The notes below the pieces were generated by a model. That model had not been told where the DNA came from, did not search any database, and was given only the letters and a program-made list of their open reading frames with translations. A program made the position numbers and the translations under genes. This document shows, one piece after another, positions 11,011 through 20,609 of a stretch of DNA of 64,000 nucleotides. The stretch comes from Pseudopelagicola sp. (GTDB taxonomy: Bacteria; Pseudomonadota; Alphaproteobacteria; Rhodobacterales; Rhodobacteraceae): the NCBI GenBank assembly GCA_026195905.1, contig JAPHRE010000037.1:1-64000 (forward strand), written 5' to 3'. Position 1 is the first letter of the stretch. Each line of letters begins with the position of its first letter.

Positions 11011-11083
11011 CGAAACGGCCAGCATTGTTCAGAGCACCTTTCGGTGTTACCTGCCCCTGTAGGCGCGCGCAACGGCATTGGAC

Positions 11084-12187
11084 ATGAACGAAAATACCGA
11101 AACGATCATCCTCGGGCTCGAAAGCAGCTGTGACGACACCGCCGCAGCGATCCTGCGCGCCCGCCCGGATGCGGCCCCCGACATCCTTGCCTCTATCGTG
11201 CATGGTCAAACCGATCTCCACGCCGCCTTTGGCGGTGTCGTCCCCGAAATCGCCGCCCGCGCCCACGCGGAAAAGCTCGATATCTGCGTTGAAGAGGCGC
11301 TTGCCGCCGCTGACCTGACCCTTGCGGACATCGACGCCATCGCCGTGACCGCCGGGCCGGGCCTGATTGGTGGTGTGCTGTCTGGCGTTATGTGCGCCAA
11401 GGGGTTGGCGGCCGGTCTCAATATACCGCTGATCGGCGTCAATCATCTTGCCGGCCATGCCCTGACCCCGCGCCTCACGGATCAGGTCGCCTTTCCCTAC
11501 CTGATGCTGCTGGTGTCCGGCGGCCATTGCCAGTTTCTTATCGTCCGTGGCCCCGAAGATTTCTCGCGCCTTGGTGGAACGATCGACGACGCCCCCGGCG
11601 AAGCCTTTGACAAGACCGCCCGCCTTCTCGGCCTGCCGCAACCCGGTGGTCCCTCGGTTCAACTTGAGGCGACCAAGGGCGATCCCGCGCGGTTCCGCTT
11701 TCCCCGCCCGCTGCTTGATCGGCCCGGATGTGATATGTCCTTCTCCGGCCTCAAGACCGCCCTTCTGCGCGCCCGCGACGCGCTTTTGGCCGAAAAGGGC
11801 GGGCTAACCGAACAGGACCGCGCCGACCTCTGCGCCGGGTTTCAGGCCGCCGTGGTCGATGTTCTTTCGGAAAAAACCCGCCGCGCGCTTGATATCTACC
11901 TCGAAGAAAACCCCTCCCAACCGCTTCTTGCGGTGGCCGGGGGGGTTGCCGCAAATACCGCCATTCGGGCAAGGTTAGAGACGGATTGCGCCGCGCGCGA
12001 CGTGACCTTCACCGCCCCGCCGCTGGCGCTTTGTACCGACAATGCGGCGATGATTGCCTATGCGGGGCTTGAACGCTTCGCCAAAGGCGCCAAAGATGAC
12101 ATGACATTGGCGGCCCGCCCGCGCTGGCCGCTCGATCAAACCGCACCTGCTCTTCTCGGGTCAGGCAAAAAGGGGGCCAAGGCATGA
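11084..12187 (+). CDS. tsaD: tRNA N6-adenosine threonylcarbamoyltransferase TsaD
   Basis: '[15 protein letters not shown]', '[14 protein letters not shown]', '[13 protein letters not shown]', '[19 protein letters not shown]'. Confidence 0.96.
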   Translation: MNENTETIILGLESSCDDTAAAILRARPDAAPDILASIVHGQTDLHAAFGGVVPEIAARAHAEKLDICVEEALAAADLTLADIDAIAVTAGPGLIGGVLSGVMCAKGLAAGLNIPLIGVNHLAGHALTPRLTDQVAFPYLMLLVSGGHCQFLIVRGPEDFSRLGGTIDDAPGEAFDKTARLLGLPQPGGPSVQLEATKGDPARFRFPRPLLDRPGCDMSFSGLKTALLRARDALLAEKGGLTEQDRADLCAGFQAAVVDVLSEKTRRALDIYLEENPSQPLLAVAGGVAANTAIRARLETDCAARDVTFTAPPLALCTDNAAMIAYAGLERFAKGAKDDMTLAARPRWPLDQTAPALLGSGKKGAKA

Positions 12188-13149
12188 ACATAAGCGTCAT
12201 AGGCGCAGGGGCTTTCGGAACCGCTCTGGCGATTTCCCTCGCCCGCACCGGCACGCCCGTAACGCTCTGGGCGCGCGATCCCGATCACGCCCGCCAAATG
12301 CAGGACGCGCGCGAGAATACGTCCCGCCTCCCCGGTCTGCCGCTGCCCGCCTCCATCACCATCACCTCCGACATCACCCAAGCCATTGCCGCGACGATGC
12401 TCCTCGCCGTCCCGATGCAGCGCCTGCGCGGCCTTCTCCTGACCCACCCGATCCTGAACGATCATATGCTCATTGCCTGCTGCAAAGGCGTCGAACTCTC
12501 GACCCAGCTTGGCCCCGTTGCCGTAATCCGCGCCTGCGCACCAAACGCCACCCCCGCGATCCTCACCGGGCCGAGCTTTGCCGCCGATATCGCCCGCGGC
12601 CTGCCCACCGCCCTGACCCTCGCGGTCGAGGACGATACAATCGGCAAGCCGCTGCAACAGGCTCTAACAACGCCCAATTTGCGCATTTACCGCACCACCG
12701 ATACCATCGGCGCAGAGCTTGGTGGCGCGCTCAAGAACGTCATCGCCATCGCCTGTGGCGCGACCATCGGTGCCAAACTGGGCGAAAGCGCCCGCGCCGC
12801 CCTCATGACCCGTGGCTACGCCGAGATGCAGCGCATGGCCGAAGCCCTTGGCGCGCGCCCCGATACGCTCGCGGGCCTGTCCGGGTTTGGCGACCTCGCC
12901 CTGACCTGCACCTCGGATCTCTCGCGCAATTACCGTTTCGGCCTCTCGCTCGGGCGCGGCGAGGCATTTGACCCCTCTGTGACCGTCGAAGGTGCTGCCA
13001 CCGCCCGCGCCGTGCTTGACCGCGCCAATGCGATGGGCATCGACATGCCGATTACCGCCGCCGTGACCGCGCTTCTCGATGGGTCGCTTGAAATTCAACA
13101 GGCTGTGGAACATCTGCTCTCCCGCCCCCCAAAAGAGGAACACGCATGA
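12184..13149 (+). CDS. gpsA: NAD(P)H-dependent glycerol-3-phosphate dehydrogenase
   Basis: '[21 protein letters not shown]', '[21 protein letters not shown]', '[12 protein letters not shown]', '[23 protein letters not shown]'. Confidence 0.96.
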   Translation: MNISVIGAGAFGTALAISLARTGTPVTLWARDPDHARQMQDARENTSRLPGLPLPASITITSDITQAIAATMLLAVPMQRLRGLLLTHPILNDHMLIACCKGVELSTQLGPVAVIRACAPNATPAILTGPSFAADIARGLPTALTLAVEDDTIGKPLQQALTTPNLRIYRTTDTIGAELGGALKNVIAIACGATIGAKLGESARAALMTRGYAEMQRMAEALGARPDTLAGLSGFGDLALTCTSDLSRNYRFGLSLGRGEAFDPSVTVEGAATARAVLDRANAMGIDMPITAAVTALLDGSLEIQQAVEHLLSRPPKEEHA

Positions 13150-13415
13150 AAATCGCCCTGATCGCCAGAGACAAACCCGGCGCGCTCGACATCCGCAAGG
13201 CCAACCGTGACGCCCATGTCGCCTATCTCAAATCAACCGATGCCGTCGAAATGGCCGGCCCTTTCCTTGATGAAAACGGCGAGATGTGCGGCTCTCTGGT
13301 GATCCTGAACATGACCCTCGAAGAGGCACAGGACTGGGCCGCCAACGATCCCTATAAAAAGGCCGACCTCTTTGCCTCGGTCGAGCTTATGCCGTGGAAC
13401 AAGGTTCTGGGCTAA
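13146..13415 (+). CDS. YciI family protein
   Basis: [30 protein letters not shown]...GSLVILNM...WAANDPY. Confidence 0.85.
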   Translation: MKIALIARDKPGALDIRKANRDAHVAYLKSTDAVEMAGPFLDENGEMCGSLVILNMTLEEAQDWAANDPYKKADLFASVELMPWNKVLG

Positions 13416-13828
13416 TGGCATATTGGCTTTTCAAATCCGAACCCAACACATGGGGCTGGCAGGATCAGCTTGCCAAGGGCGACGCGGGCGAGGAATGGGA
13501 CGGCGTGCGCAACTATCAGGCCCGCAATTTCATGCGGGACATGGAGATTGGCGACCGTGGCTTTTTCTACCACTCGCTCAAGGAAAAATCCGTGGTCGGT
13601 ATCGTTGAAATCATCGCCGAGGCCCACCCGGATTCAACAACTGATGATCCCCGTTGGGAATGTGTGGATATCAAGGCGGTTAAGAGCCTGCCCAATCCCG
13701 TAAGCCTTGACGCGATCAAATCCGATCCGCGCCTTGCCGATATGGTATTGGTGAAAAATTCGCGCCTCTCGGTGCAGCCGGTGCGCGAAGAGGAATGGAA
13801 GATCATCTGCGAGATGGGCGGCCTCTGA
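13415..13828 (+). CDS. EVE domain-containing protein
   Basis: '[18 protein letters not shown]', 'WDGVRNYQARNFMRDMEIGDRGFFYHS'. Confidence 0.92.
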   Translation: MAYWLFKSEPNTWGWQDQLAKGDAGEEWDGVRNYQARNFMRDMEIGDRGFFYHSLKEKSVVGIVEIIAEAHPDSTTDDPRWECVDIKAVKSLPNPVSLDAIKSDPRLADMVLVKNSRLSVQPVREEEWKIICEMGGL

Positions 13829-13839
13829 GGCAATAAGGC

Positions 13840-13887
13840 AAAATAAAACGGAGGCTCTGCCCGTTTACCCCCGGCCAGAACCTCCGT
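13840..13887 (-). terminator. Rho-independent terminator of the candidate sRNA
   Basis: Minus strand ACGGAGGTTCTG...CAGAGCCTCCGT followed by TTTTATTTT; no T-run on the plus side. Confidence 0.5.
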
Positions 13888-13950
13888 CACCCCACGTGCT
13901 CCCTACACACCACACGTGAATTCTAATTGGTTCCAGCCGTCCTAGCCTTC
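13840..13950 (-). ncRNA. Candidate intergenic small RNA
   Basis: On minus strand: -35 TTGCCC (13985-13980), 17-nt spacer, -10 TAGGGT (13962-13957), then about 110 nt ending in a hairpin followed by TTTTATTTT. Confidence 0.35.
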
Positions 13951-14016
13951 TCTTAGACCCTAGCCAAAAGCGGCGCTTGGGGCAAATCCGAAGTCCTTAG
14001 AACTCTATTCAAAAGC

Positions 14017-14045
14017 AAAACGCCCGCGGGCTGCGCGGGCGTTTT
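14017..14045. terminator. Bidirectional terminator downstream of the DUF2853 gene
   Basis: AAAACGCCCGCGGGCTGCGCGGGCGTTTT. Confidence 0.8.
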
Positions 14046-14066
14046 CATAGGTCGCAAAGGCGGGGA

Positions 14067-14408
14067 TTAGCCGTAAACGGCTTCCTTACCAAAATGCTTG
14101 CAGAGCATATAATACACCACCGCACGATATTTGTTACGCTCGGAACGGCCATAGGTTTCGATCACCTTGTTGATCGCATCCATAAGCTCCGGTCCATCCG
14201 AAAGCCCAAGCTTTTTCACAAGGTAGTTTTCCTTGACGGTCTCAAGCTCGCTCTCCTGCGTCGCTGCAACCGTCGAAGCGTCGTCATTATAGATCGCGGG
14301 ACCACAGCCAATGGTCACTTTTGTCAAAAGATCCATATCCGGCTGCATGCCGCATTTGTTCTTAAGATCGTCCGCATATTTCGCAATCAGGTCGTCACGC
14401 TTACCCAT
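14067..14408 (-). CDS. DUF2853 family protein
   Basis: MGKRDDLIAKYADDLKNKCGMQPDMDLLTKVTIGCGPAIY...RAVVYYMLCKHFGKE. Confidence 0.82.
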   Translation of the reverse strand: MGKRDDLIAKYADDLKNKCGMQPDMDLLTKVTIGCGPAIYNDDASTVAATQESELETVKENYLVKKLGLSDGPELMDAINKVIETYGRSERNKYRAVVYYMLCKHFGKEAVYG

Positions 14409-14557
14409 AATCAGGCTCTCCTTTTAGGAATTAGGGCTTCAATCCCGACCACCTTGGCCAACGTATTCTTAAAAATCTAGGAGAAAACGCGGCGAAATGC
14501 GTCAACTATGACGTTTGCGGCCTGCCTCGTTTGCCCAAAAACCGACCGAACGACCGC

Positions 14558-14588
14558 AAAAAAACGGGCCCACAATTCGGGGCCCGCC
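14558..14588 (-). terminator. Terminator of ahcY
   Basis: Minus strand CGGGCCCCGAATTGTGGGCCCG followed by T7. Confidence 0.85.
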
Positions 14589-14617
14589 TTATAAATGCGT
14601 CTCTAAATCGCCTGAAT

Positions 14618-16012
14618 TTAGTAGCGGTAGTGTTCCGGCTTGAACGGACCTTCCGGCGAAACACCAATATAATCCGCCTGTTCCTGGCTAAGCTTCGAGA
14701 GCTTTACGCCGATGCGCTCAAGGTGAAGCCGCGCGACCTTCTCATCAAGGTGCTTGGGCAGAATATAGACCTCATTCTTATAGTTTTCGCCGCGCTGCCA
14801 AAGCTCCATCTGCGCCAGAACCTGATTGGTAAACGAGGCTGACATGACAAAGGACGGATGCCCCGTCGCGTTGCCAAGGTTAAGAAGGCGGCCTTCCGAA
14901 AGCAGGATGATCCGCGCGCCCGAGGGCATCTCGATCATATCCACCTGGTCCTTGATGTTGGTCCATTTGTGGTTCTTGAGGCTCGCAACCTGAATTTCGT
15001 TATCGAAATGGCCGATGTTGCCGACAATCGCCATATCCTTCATCGCGCGCATATGCTCGATGCGGATGATGTCTTTGTTGCCTGTGGTGGTGATGAAAAT
15101 ATCCGCCGTCGAAACTGCATCTTCCAGCGTCACAACCTCGAAACCATCCATCGCCGCCTGAAGCGCACAGATCGGATCGACCTCGGTCACCTTCACGCGC
15201 GCCCCGGCCCCGCGAAGCGACGCCGCCGAGCCTTTGCCCACATCGCCATAGCCACAGACCACGGCAACCTTACCGGCCATCATGGTATCGGTGGCGCGGC
15301 GGATACCGTCCACAAGGCTTTCCTTACAGCCATACTTGTTGTCGAACTTCGACTTGGTGACGCTGTCATTGACGTTGATCGCCGGGAACGGCAGGTGGCC
15401 CTTTTCCATCATCTGATAAAGACGATGCACGCCGGTGGTCGTCTCTTCTGTCACGCCCTTAATCATGTGGCGCTGCTTGACGAACCAACCGGGGGTCGCG
15501 GCAATGCGCTTCTTGATCTGGGCGAAAAGGGCGACCTCTTCTTCCGACTGCGGGTTCTCGATAAGGTCGGTTTCGCCTTCTTCAACACGCGCACCGATAA
15601 GGATGTAGAGCGTCGCATCGCCGCCATCGTCGAGGATCATATTCGCGCCACCATCCTCAAAATCAAAGATTTTGTCCGCGTAGTCCCAATATTCCTCAAG
15701 CGTCTCGCCCTTGACCGCAAAGACCGGGGTGCCGCCCGCCGCAATCGCCGCCGCCGCATGATCCTGCGTCGAGAAAATGTTGCACGACGCCCAGCGCACA
15801 TCCGCCCCAAGCGCGACCAGCGTCTCGATAAGAACCGCGGTCTGGATCGTCATATGCAGCGATCCGGCGATCCGCGCGCCCTTTAGCGGCTTTTCTTCGC
15901 CATATTCCTCGCGCAGCGCCATCAGGCCCGGCATTTCCGTTTCTGCAATATCAAGCTCTTTGCGGCCAAACTCCGCGAGGCTAATATCCTTAACAATGTA
16001 ATCGGTCGCCAT
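14618..16012 (-). CDS. ahcY: Adenosylhomocysteinase
   Basis: '[31 protein letters not shown]', '[20 protein letters not shown]', '[18 protein letters not shown]', C-terminal PFKPEHYRY. Confidence 0.97.
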   Translation of the reverse strand: MATDYIVKDISLAEFGRKELDIAETEMPGLMALREEYGEEKPLKGARIAGSLHMTIQTAVLIETLVALGADVRWASCNIFSTQDHAAAAIAAGGTPVFAVKGETLEEYWDYADKIFDFEDGGANMILDDGGDATLYILIGARVEEGETDLIENPQSEEEVALFAQIKKRIAATPGWFVKQRHMIKGVTEETTTGVHRLYQMMEKGHLPFPAINVNDSVTKSKFDNKYGCKESLVDGIRRATDTMMAGKVAVVCGYGDVGKGSAASLRGAGARVKVTEVDPICALQAAMDGFEVVTLEDAVSTADIFITTTGNKDIIRIEHMRAMKDMAIVGNIGHFDNEIQVASLKNHKWTNIKDQVDMIEMPSGARIILLSEGRLLNLGNATGHPSFVMSASFTNQVLAQMELWQRGENYKNEVYILPKHLDEKVARLHLERIGVKLSKLSQEQADYIGVSPEGPFKPEHYRY

Positions 16013-16147
16013 AGCGCCCAGCTCCTTTGATCCATAGGTTTGAAGCTCAGATAGCACTGACCCGACACCACGACAATGCCGCGCCCGCAAACTCCATTGC
16101 CCGGCCTGCGCCCCTGCGCTAACGAGGGACACCAACAGAGGCCGCCC

Positions 16148-17110
16148 ATGTTTCCAGAAAACGTCAAACCCGAACACAAAAACGCGCTCATTTACAACGT
16201 TGACGAAAACGTTCTGCCGTCTGCCCTCTATAGTGCAAGCAAGGCTGCCTCGCTCAATCCTGACCGCGACTTCGATATCCTGCTGTGTAGCCTCTCTGCG
16301 CTGGACATCCCCAAACCGCTCCGCGACCAAGGCATCACACCGGTGCACCTTGACCTAAGCGATGAGATGGCCCCCCACGGGTTCAAGGTCGGCTATCTTC
16401 CCCTGACCACCTATCTGCGTCTTTGGCTTCCCAAGACCTTTGGCGATATCTACGAGCGCATTCTCTATATCGACACGGACACGGCCGTCACCGACACATC
16501 CCTATCCGATTTCACCAAGATTGACCTTGGACCTCATGCCATCGCCGGCGTACGCGACCTTCAACAATGGATGAACATCGACAAGCCCCTGTTCGAATTC
16601 AAAAACCGCAACATGGGCGGCGGTGCCTATCTCAATGGCGGCGTTCTTTTGATGGACACGGATGCCTTCAATCGCCGTGGCCTCCTCGATAGAATATTGG
16701 AAACCAACCGCACAATGGGGCCGTTTCATCACCACGATCAATCTTTGATCAACCTGACCCTGCGCCATGAATGGGCCGAGCTTCATCCGCATTGGAACTG
16801 GCAGGGCGCGCGCCCATACCAGCGCCTGACGCAAACCTCCAAACCGCGTGTTCTGCATTTCGTCGGCACCGCAAAACCCTATCGGACGGACGGGCGGCAA
16901 CTGGTGTTTCCGCATGATCTCGTCGCCGATTATGCCCGGTTCTACGCCGAACATTTCCCCGAACTTGAGCGGCCCGAACCGCCGCGCAACCATCTCTCGG
17001 ATCGCCTGCGCCAAACGTTCAAACATCGTGCCATCGGGGCCGCAACCCGGCCCTTCATGCGCCCTCTCTTCCGCCGCTTCACAAGCGACACCCAAGCCCT
17101 TTTCGACTAG
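16148..17110 (+). CDS. Family 8 glycosyltransferase (LgtC-like), copy 1
   Basis: '[13 protein letters not shown]' DxD motif, '[12 protein letters not shown]', '[10 protein letters not shown]', '[11 protein letters not shown]'. Confidence 0.88.
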   Translation: MFPENVKPEHKNALIYNVDENVLPSALYSASKAASLNPDRDFDILLCSLSALDIPKPLRDQGITPVHLDLSDEMAPHGFKVGYLPLTTYLRLWLPKTFGDIYERILYIDTDTAVTDTSLSDFTKIDLGPHAIAGVRDLQQWMNIDKPLFEFKNRNMGGGAYLNGGVLLMDTDAFNRRGLLDRILETNRTMGPFHHHDQSLINLTLRHEWAELHPHWNWQGARPYQRLTQTSKPRVLHFVGTAKPYRTDGRQLVFPHDLVADYARFYAEHFPELERPEPPRNHLSDRLRQTFKHRAIGAATRPFMRPLFRRFTSDTQALFD

Positions 17111-17124
17111 AAAGCCGGTTTCCC

Positions 17125-18084
17125 ATGCAACAGACCTCCTTCAGTGGCGAACATCCAAACGCATTGGTCTTTTGCGCCGACGAAAACGTCCTGCCCTATG
17201 CGCTCTTTGCCGCAAGCCATGCCGCGACGCTCAACCCCAACCGCAATTTCGATATCCTGATCTGTTCCCTGACGCCGCTGACCCTCTCGGATCATTTCCG
17301 CGATCTCGGCATCATCCCGGCCCATCTCGATCTCGGCGACCATATGCGCGCCCAAAACCTCACGGTCAAACGCCTCACACTGACAAGCTATCTGCGGCTT
17401 TGGCTCCCGGAACAATTTGCCGATGTCTATGAACGCATCCTCTATGTCGACACGGATACGGACATCGTGGATCGCAACCTGTCGGATTTCTCCCGCCTTG
17501 ATCTTGGGACACATGCCATCGGCGGTGTGCGTGATATCGCCCAATGGACAAACATCAACCGCCCAATCCACGAATTTGATATCCGCAAGATGCCCGGCGG
17601 TGCCTATCTCAACGCCGGGGTTCTTTTGATAGATTTAGAAGAATACAACCGCCGTGATTTCCTCAATCGGATGTTGGAAACCAATCGAACTATGGCTCCG
17701 TTTATTCACAATGATCAGTCTCTAATTAACCTGACTTTGCGCCATGAGTGGGCAGAACTGCATCCGAACTGGAACTGGCAGGCACTGCGCCTCTATCGTC
17801 GTTTTAGCGAACTGGCCGCCCCTCGCGTGATGCACTATGTCGGGCCACGCAAACCCTATGATGCGCATAATAGCCAAAAATATTACCCCCAGGATCTCCT
17901 CGCACATTATGCAACCTTCCTGACCACGCATTTCCCGGAGGTCGCCCGGCCATCGCTGATTCCCAATGCCTTTCTGATCCGAAAATTCCGCGCCCTTTCC
18001 CATACGATCAAGGCGCGTCGGACATCGGCCGCCCTGATGCCCTTGCTGAACCGCTTTGAAAATGACCTAGAGGTTCTGCAATGA
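17125..18084 (+). CDS. Family 8 glycosyltransferase (LgtC-like), copy 2
   Basis: 'YERILYVDTDTDI', 'GGAYLNAGVLLID', '[23 protein letters not shown]'; clear paralog of 16148-17110. Confidence 0.88.
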   Translation: MQQTSFSGEHPNALVFCADENVLPYALFAASHAATLNPNRNFDILICSLTPLTLSDHFRDLGIIPAHLDLGDHMRAQNLTVKRLTLTSYLRLWLPEQFADVYERILYVDTDTDIVDRNLSDFSRLDLGTHAIGGVRDIAQWTNINRPIHEFDIRKMPGGAYLNAGVLLIDLEEYNRRDFLNRMLETNRTMAPFIHNDQSLINLTLRHEWAELHPNWNWQALRLYRRFSELAAPRVMHYVGPRKPYDAHNSQKYYPQDLLAHYATFLTTHFPEVARPSLIPNAFLIRKFRALSHTIKARRTSAALMPLLNRFENDLEVLQ

Positions 18085-18668
18085 CCCGTGCCTGGCAACG
18101 CATGCTCTCTGGGCGGCGGCTCGACCTTCTTGACCCGACCCCGGTAGATATCGAAATCGAAGATATCGCCCACGGCCTCGCCTTTGTCGCGCGCTGGAAT
18201 GGTCAGACGCGCGGCGATTTTGCCTATTCCGTTGCCGAACACTCGCTGCTTGTCGAAAACATCTTTACCCGGATGAACCCAAGGGCACCGGCGAAATGGC
18301 GCCTCGCAGCGCTCCTGCATGACGCGCCGGAATATGTGATTGGCGACATGATCTCGCCTGTCAAAGCCGCCGTTGGCCCGGAATACGAAATTCTCGACAA
18401 ACGCTTGTCGGCGGCCATTCATATCCGCTTTGGCCTTCCTGCCGTGATCCCGGTTCAGATCAAACGCCAAATCAAAATGGCGGACACGCTGAGCGCGTGG
18501 ATGGAAGCAACCGAGATCGCTGGCTTTACCGAAACCGAGGCCAACAAGATTTTCGGCAAACCCGACCCCAAACTTATCAAGGGTCTTTCAATCCGCCTGC
18601 GCCCGCCTCTCGAAACACGCAACGCCTTTACCGCCCATCACAACACACTCTCACAGGAGATGCTGTGA
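18081..18668 (+). CDS. HD-domain phosphohydrolase
   Basis: 'YSVAEHSLLVENI', 'ALLHDAPEYVIGDM' metal-binding H..HD motifs. Confidence 0.82.
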   Translation: MTRAWQRMLSGRRLDLLDPTPVDIEIEDIAHGLAFVARWNGQTRGDFAYSVAEHSLLVENIFTRMNPRAPAKWRLAALLHDAPEYVIGDMISPVKAAVGPEYEILDKRLSAAIHIRFGLPAVIPVQIKRQIKMADTLSAWMEATEIAGFTETEANKIFGKPDPKLIKGLSIRLRPPLETRNAFTAHHNTLSQEML

Positions 18669-19159
18669 TGCTGACGGTGCGCCCCGGTTCCGTCTCTGAT
18701 CTGCGACAGGTGGCCGACCTTCTAAACGAGATTATTACCGCTGGCGGCACCACCGCCTTGACCGATCCGCTGACCCGCGAGGCGCTTGCCGATTGGCTCT
18801 TTGCCGACGAGGGTCAGAGCGCATGGCATGTCGTGATGGACGACGCGGGGGCGTTGCTTGGGTTTCAATGGATCGGCGTTTGGCCCGACCTTCCGCCCAA
18901 CGCGTGCGACATCGGCACATTTGTCAAAACCGGGCAAACCGGCCACGGCATTGGCTCGCACCTGTTCGAAGCAACGAAGCAGGCCGCGCTTGATCTTGGC
19001 TATGACTGGATCAACGCCAATATCCGCGCGGATAATACCGGCGGGCTGATCTATTACCAAAGCCGGGGCTTTCGCGATTGGGGGCGGCTTGAGAATGTCA
19101 CGCTGAAGGATGGAACGACCGTTGATAAATGCCTCAAGCGGTTCGATCTGCGTGACTGA
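18668..19159 (+). CDS. GNAT family N-acetyltransferase
   Basis: 'MLTVRPGSVSDLRQVADLLNEIITAGGTTA', 'TGHGIGSHLFEATKQAALDLGYDWINANIRADNTGGLIYYQSRGF'. Confidence 0.87.
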   Translation: MLTVRPGSVSDLRQVADLLNEIITAGGTTALTDPLTREALADWLFADEGQSAWHVVMDDAGALLGFQWIGVWPDLPPNACDIGTFVKTGQTGHGIGSHLFEATKQAALDLGYDWINANIRADNTGGLIYYQSRGFRDWGRLENVTLKDGTTVDKCLKRFDLRD

Positions 19160-19195
19160 TCCGTTTACGAATTGGTAATCTCCGTAAACGCCAGA

Positions 19196-19263
19196 GGCCA
19201 AAAACCCGCACCGACGCGATACAGACAGAATACCGACGTCATACCGACGTGCGTTTTTGGCAC
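19196..19263. repeat. Four-unit 11-nt tandem element with inverted arms, copy 1
   Basis: GGCCAAAAACCCGC then ACCGACGCGAT|ACAGACAGAAT|ACCGACGTCAT|ACCGACGTGCG (19210-19253) then TTTTTGGCAC. Confidence 0.8.
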
Positions 19264-19276
19264 AAAACTGAGGAAA

Positions 19277-19816
19277 TTAGCGCGGCGAACGCTTGGCAAG
19301 AATGCGCTGCAATGTGCGGCGATGCATATTGAGACGTCGCGCCGTTTCCGACACGTTTCGATCACATAGCTCATAGACTCGCTGGATATGTTCCCAACGC
19401 ACCCGATCCGCGCTCATCGGGTTTTCCGGCGGCGGTGGAAGCTCATCTCCCGAGCTCAAAAGCGCGTTCATAATGTCCTGCGCATCCGCCGGTTTCGAAA
19501 GATAATCCGTCGCCCCAATCTTGACCGCAGCCACCGCCGTCGCAATCGCGCCATACCCCGTCAGAACAACAACCCGACAGTCTTCCCGCTTCTCCCGAAG
19601 AACCTCGACAACATCAAGACCGTTGCCATCTTCAAGGCGAAGATCAACAACCGCATGTGCCGGTGGGCGCGCTGTAGCAATTGCCTTGCCCGCCGCAACG
19701 GATCCTGCGGTTTCAACTTCAAAACCACGCTTTTCCATAGCTTTAGCAAGTCTGCGCAAAAATGGCTCATCATCATCGACAAGAAGAAGCGACTTGTCCG
19801 GACCGATTTCTTTCAT
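19277..19816 (-). CDS. regA: RegA/PrrA/ActR-family redox response regulator
   Basis: 'LLLVDDDEPFLRRLAKAMEKRGFEV', 'AVVDLRLEDGNGLDVVEVLRE', Fis-type HTH 'NVSETARRLNMHRRTLQRILAKRSPR'. Confidence 0.93.
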   Translation of the reverse strand: MKEIGPDKSLLLVDDDEPFLRRLAKAMEKRGFEVETAGSVAAGKAIATARPPAHAVVDLRLEDGNGLDVVEVLREKREDCRVVVLTGYGAIATAVAAVKIGATDYLSKPADAQDIMNALLSSGDELPPPPENPMSADRVRWEHIQRVYELCDRNVSETARRLNMHRRTLQRILAKRSPR

Positions 19817-19904
19817 GATGTCTCCCGGCATTCGCCCCTGTTCTCCCAACGAATTCTCCAAGTATTAGCTTGCAAGAACCGATGGGTCAAACGATGCGGC
19901 GAAA

Positions 19905-20528
19905 TTACATCTTTGATAGGAAACATCCAATCTGGTCAGCAACTTGTTCCGGTGTGAGGTCGCGTTTGAAATACTCGACAAACCCGTGTTCCGGCAGCAC
20001 CAGATAAGAAAAGGTAGAGTGGTCAATGAGGAAGTATTCCGGATCGCCATCATCCTGCTTCTTATAGTAGGTGCGATAGGCTTGGCTTGCAGCCTTGACC
20101 TGCTCCGCCGATCCGGTCAGCCCAAGCATCCGAGGGTGCATAATGTCGGTGAATTCCTTCATCGTTTCCGGCGTATCGCGATCCGCATCGACCGAAATAA
20201 ACACCGGCTGAACCATCTGTCCCCGCTCTTCAAGAAGCGTAATCGCCTCCGCATTCCGCGCTGTATCAAGCGGGCAAACATCGGGGCAGAACGTATAGCC
20301 GAAATAGAGCAGGGACGGCTCGGTAAACACATCCTTGTCCGTCACCGTCTCGCCGGTCTCCGACACAAGTTCAAACGGCCCACCAATCGCCGACGACCCT
20401 CCAGCCACCGCACTCATACGGCATTGCGCGAACTGGTCATCATTTCCCCGATCCCGCGTGACATACCACAGAGAACCAAGCACTCCCCCAACGAAGACAA
20501 GAGCCAAAATCGCGATAGTGCGTAACAT
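19905..20528 (-). CDS. senC: SCO family protein (SenC/PrrC)
   Basis: 'LLYFGYTFCPDVCPLDTARN' Cu-binding CxxxC, 'FISVDADRDTPE', regulon context. Confidence 0.9.
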   Translation of the reverse strand: MLRTIAILALVFVGGVLGSLWYVTRDRGNDDQFAQCRMSAVAGGSSAIGGPFELVSETGETVTDKDVFTEPSLLYFGYTFCPDVCPLDTARNAEAITLLEERGQMVQPVFISVDADRDTPETMKEFTDIMHPRMLGLTGSAEQVKAASQAYRTYYKKQDDGDPEYFLIDHSTFSYLVLPEHGFVEYFKRDLTPEQVADQIGCFLSKM

Positions 20529-20609
20529 GATGCTATGTTCCTTGGTTGATTGAAGGACATACGACACCTAACAATTGTGCAACAAACGGCAAGGGACAAA
20601 GGCATACAG

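Noticed and set aside
13893-13918. CACGTG motifs as additional parS sites
   Set aside because: Only the central 6 bp match; flanks lack TGTTT/AAACA.
14858-15886. 342-aa plus-strand ORF
   Set aside because: Exactly antisense to ahcY; low-complexity Arg/His-rich composition typical of a shadow frame in high-GC DNA.
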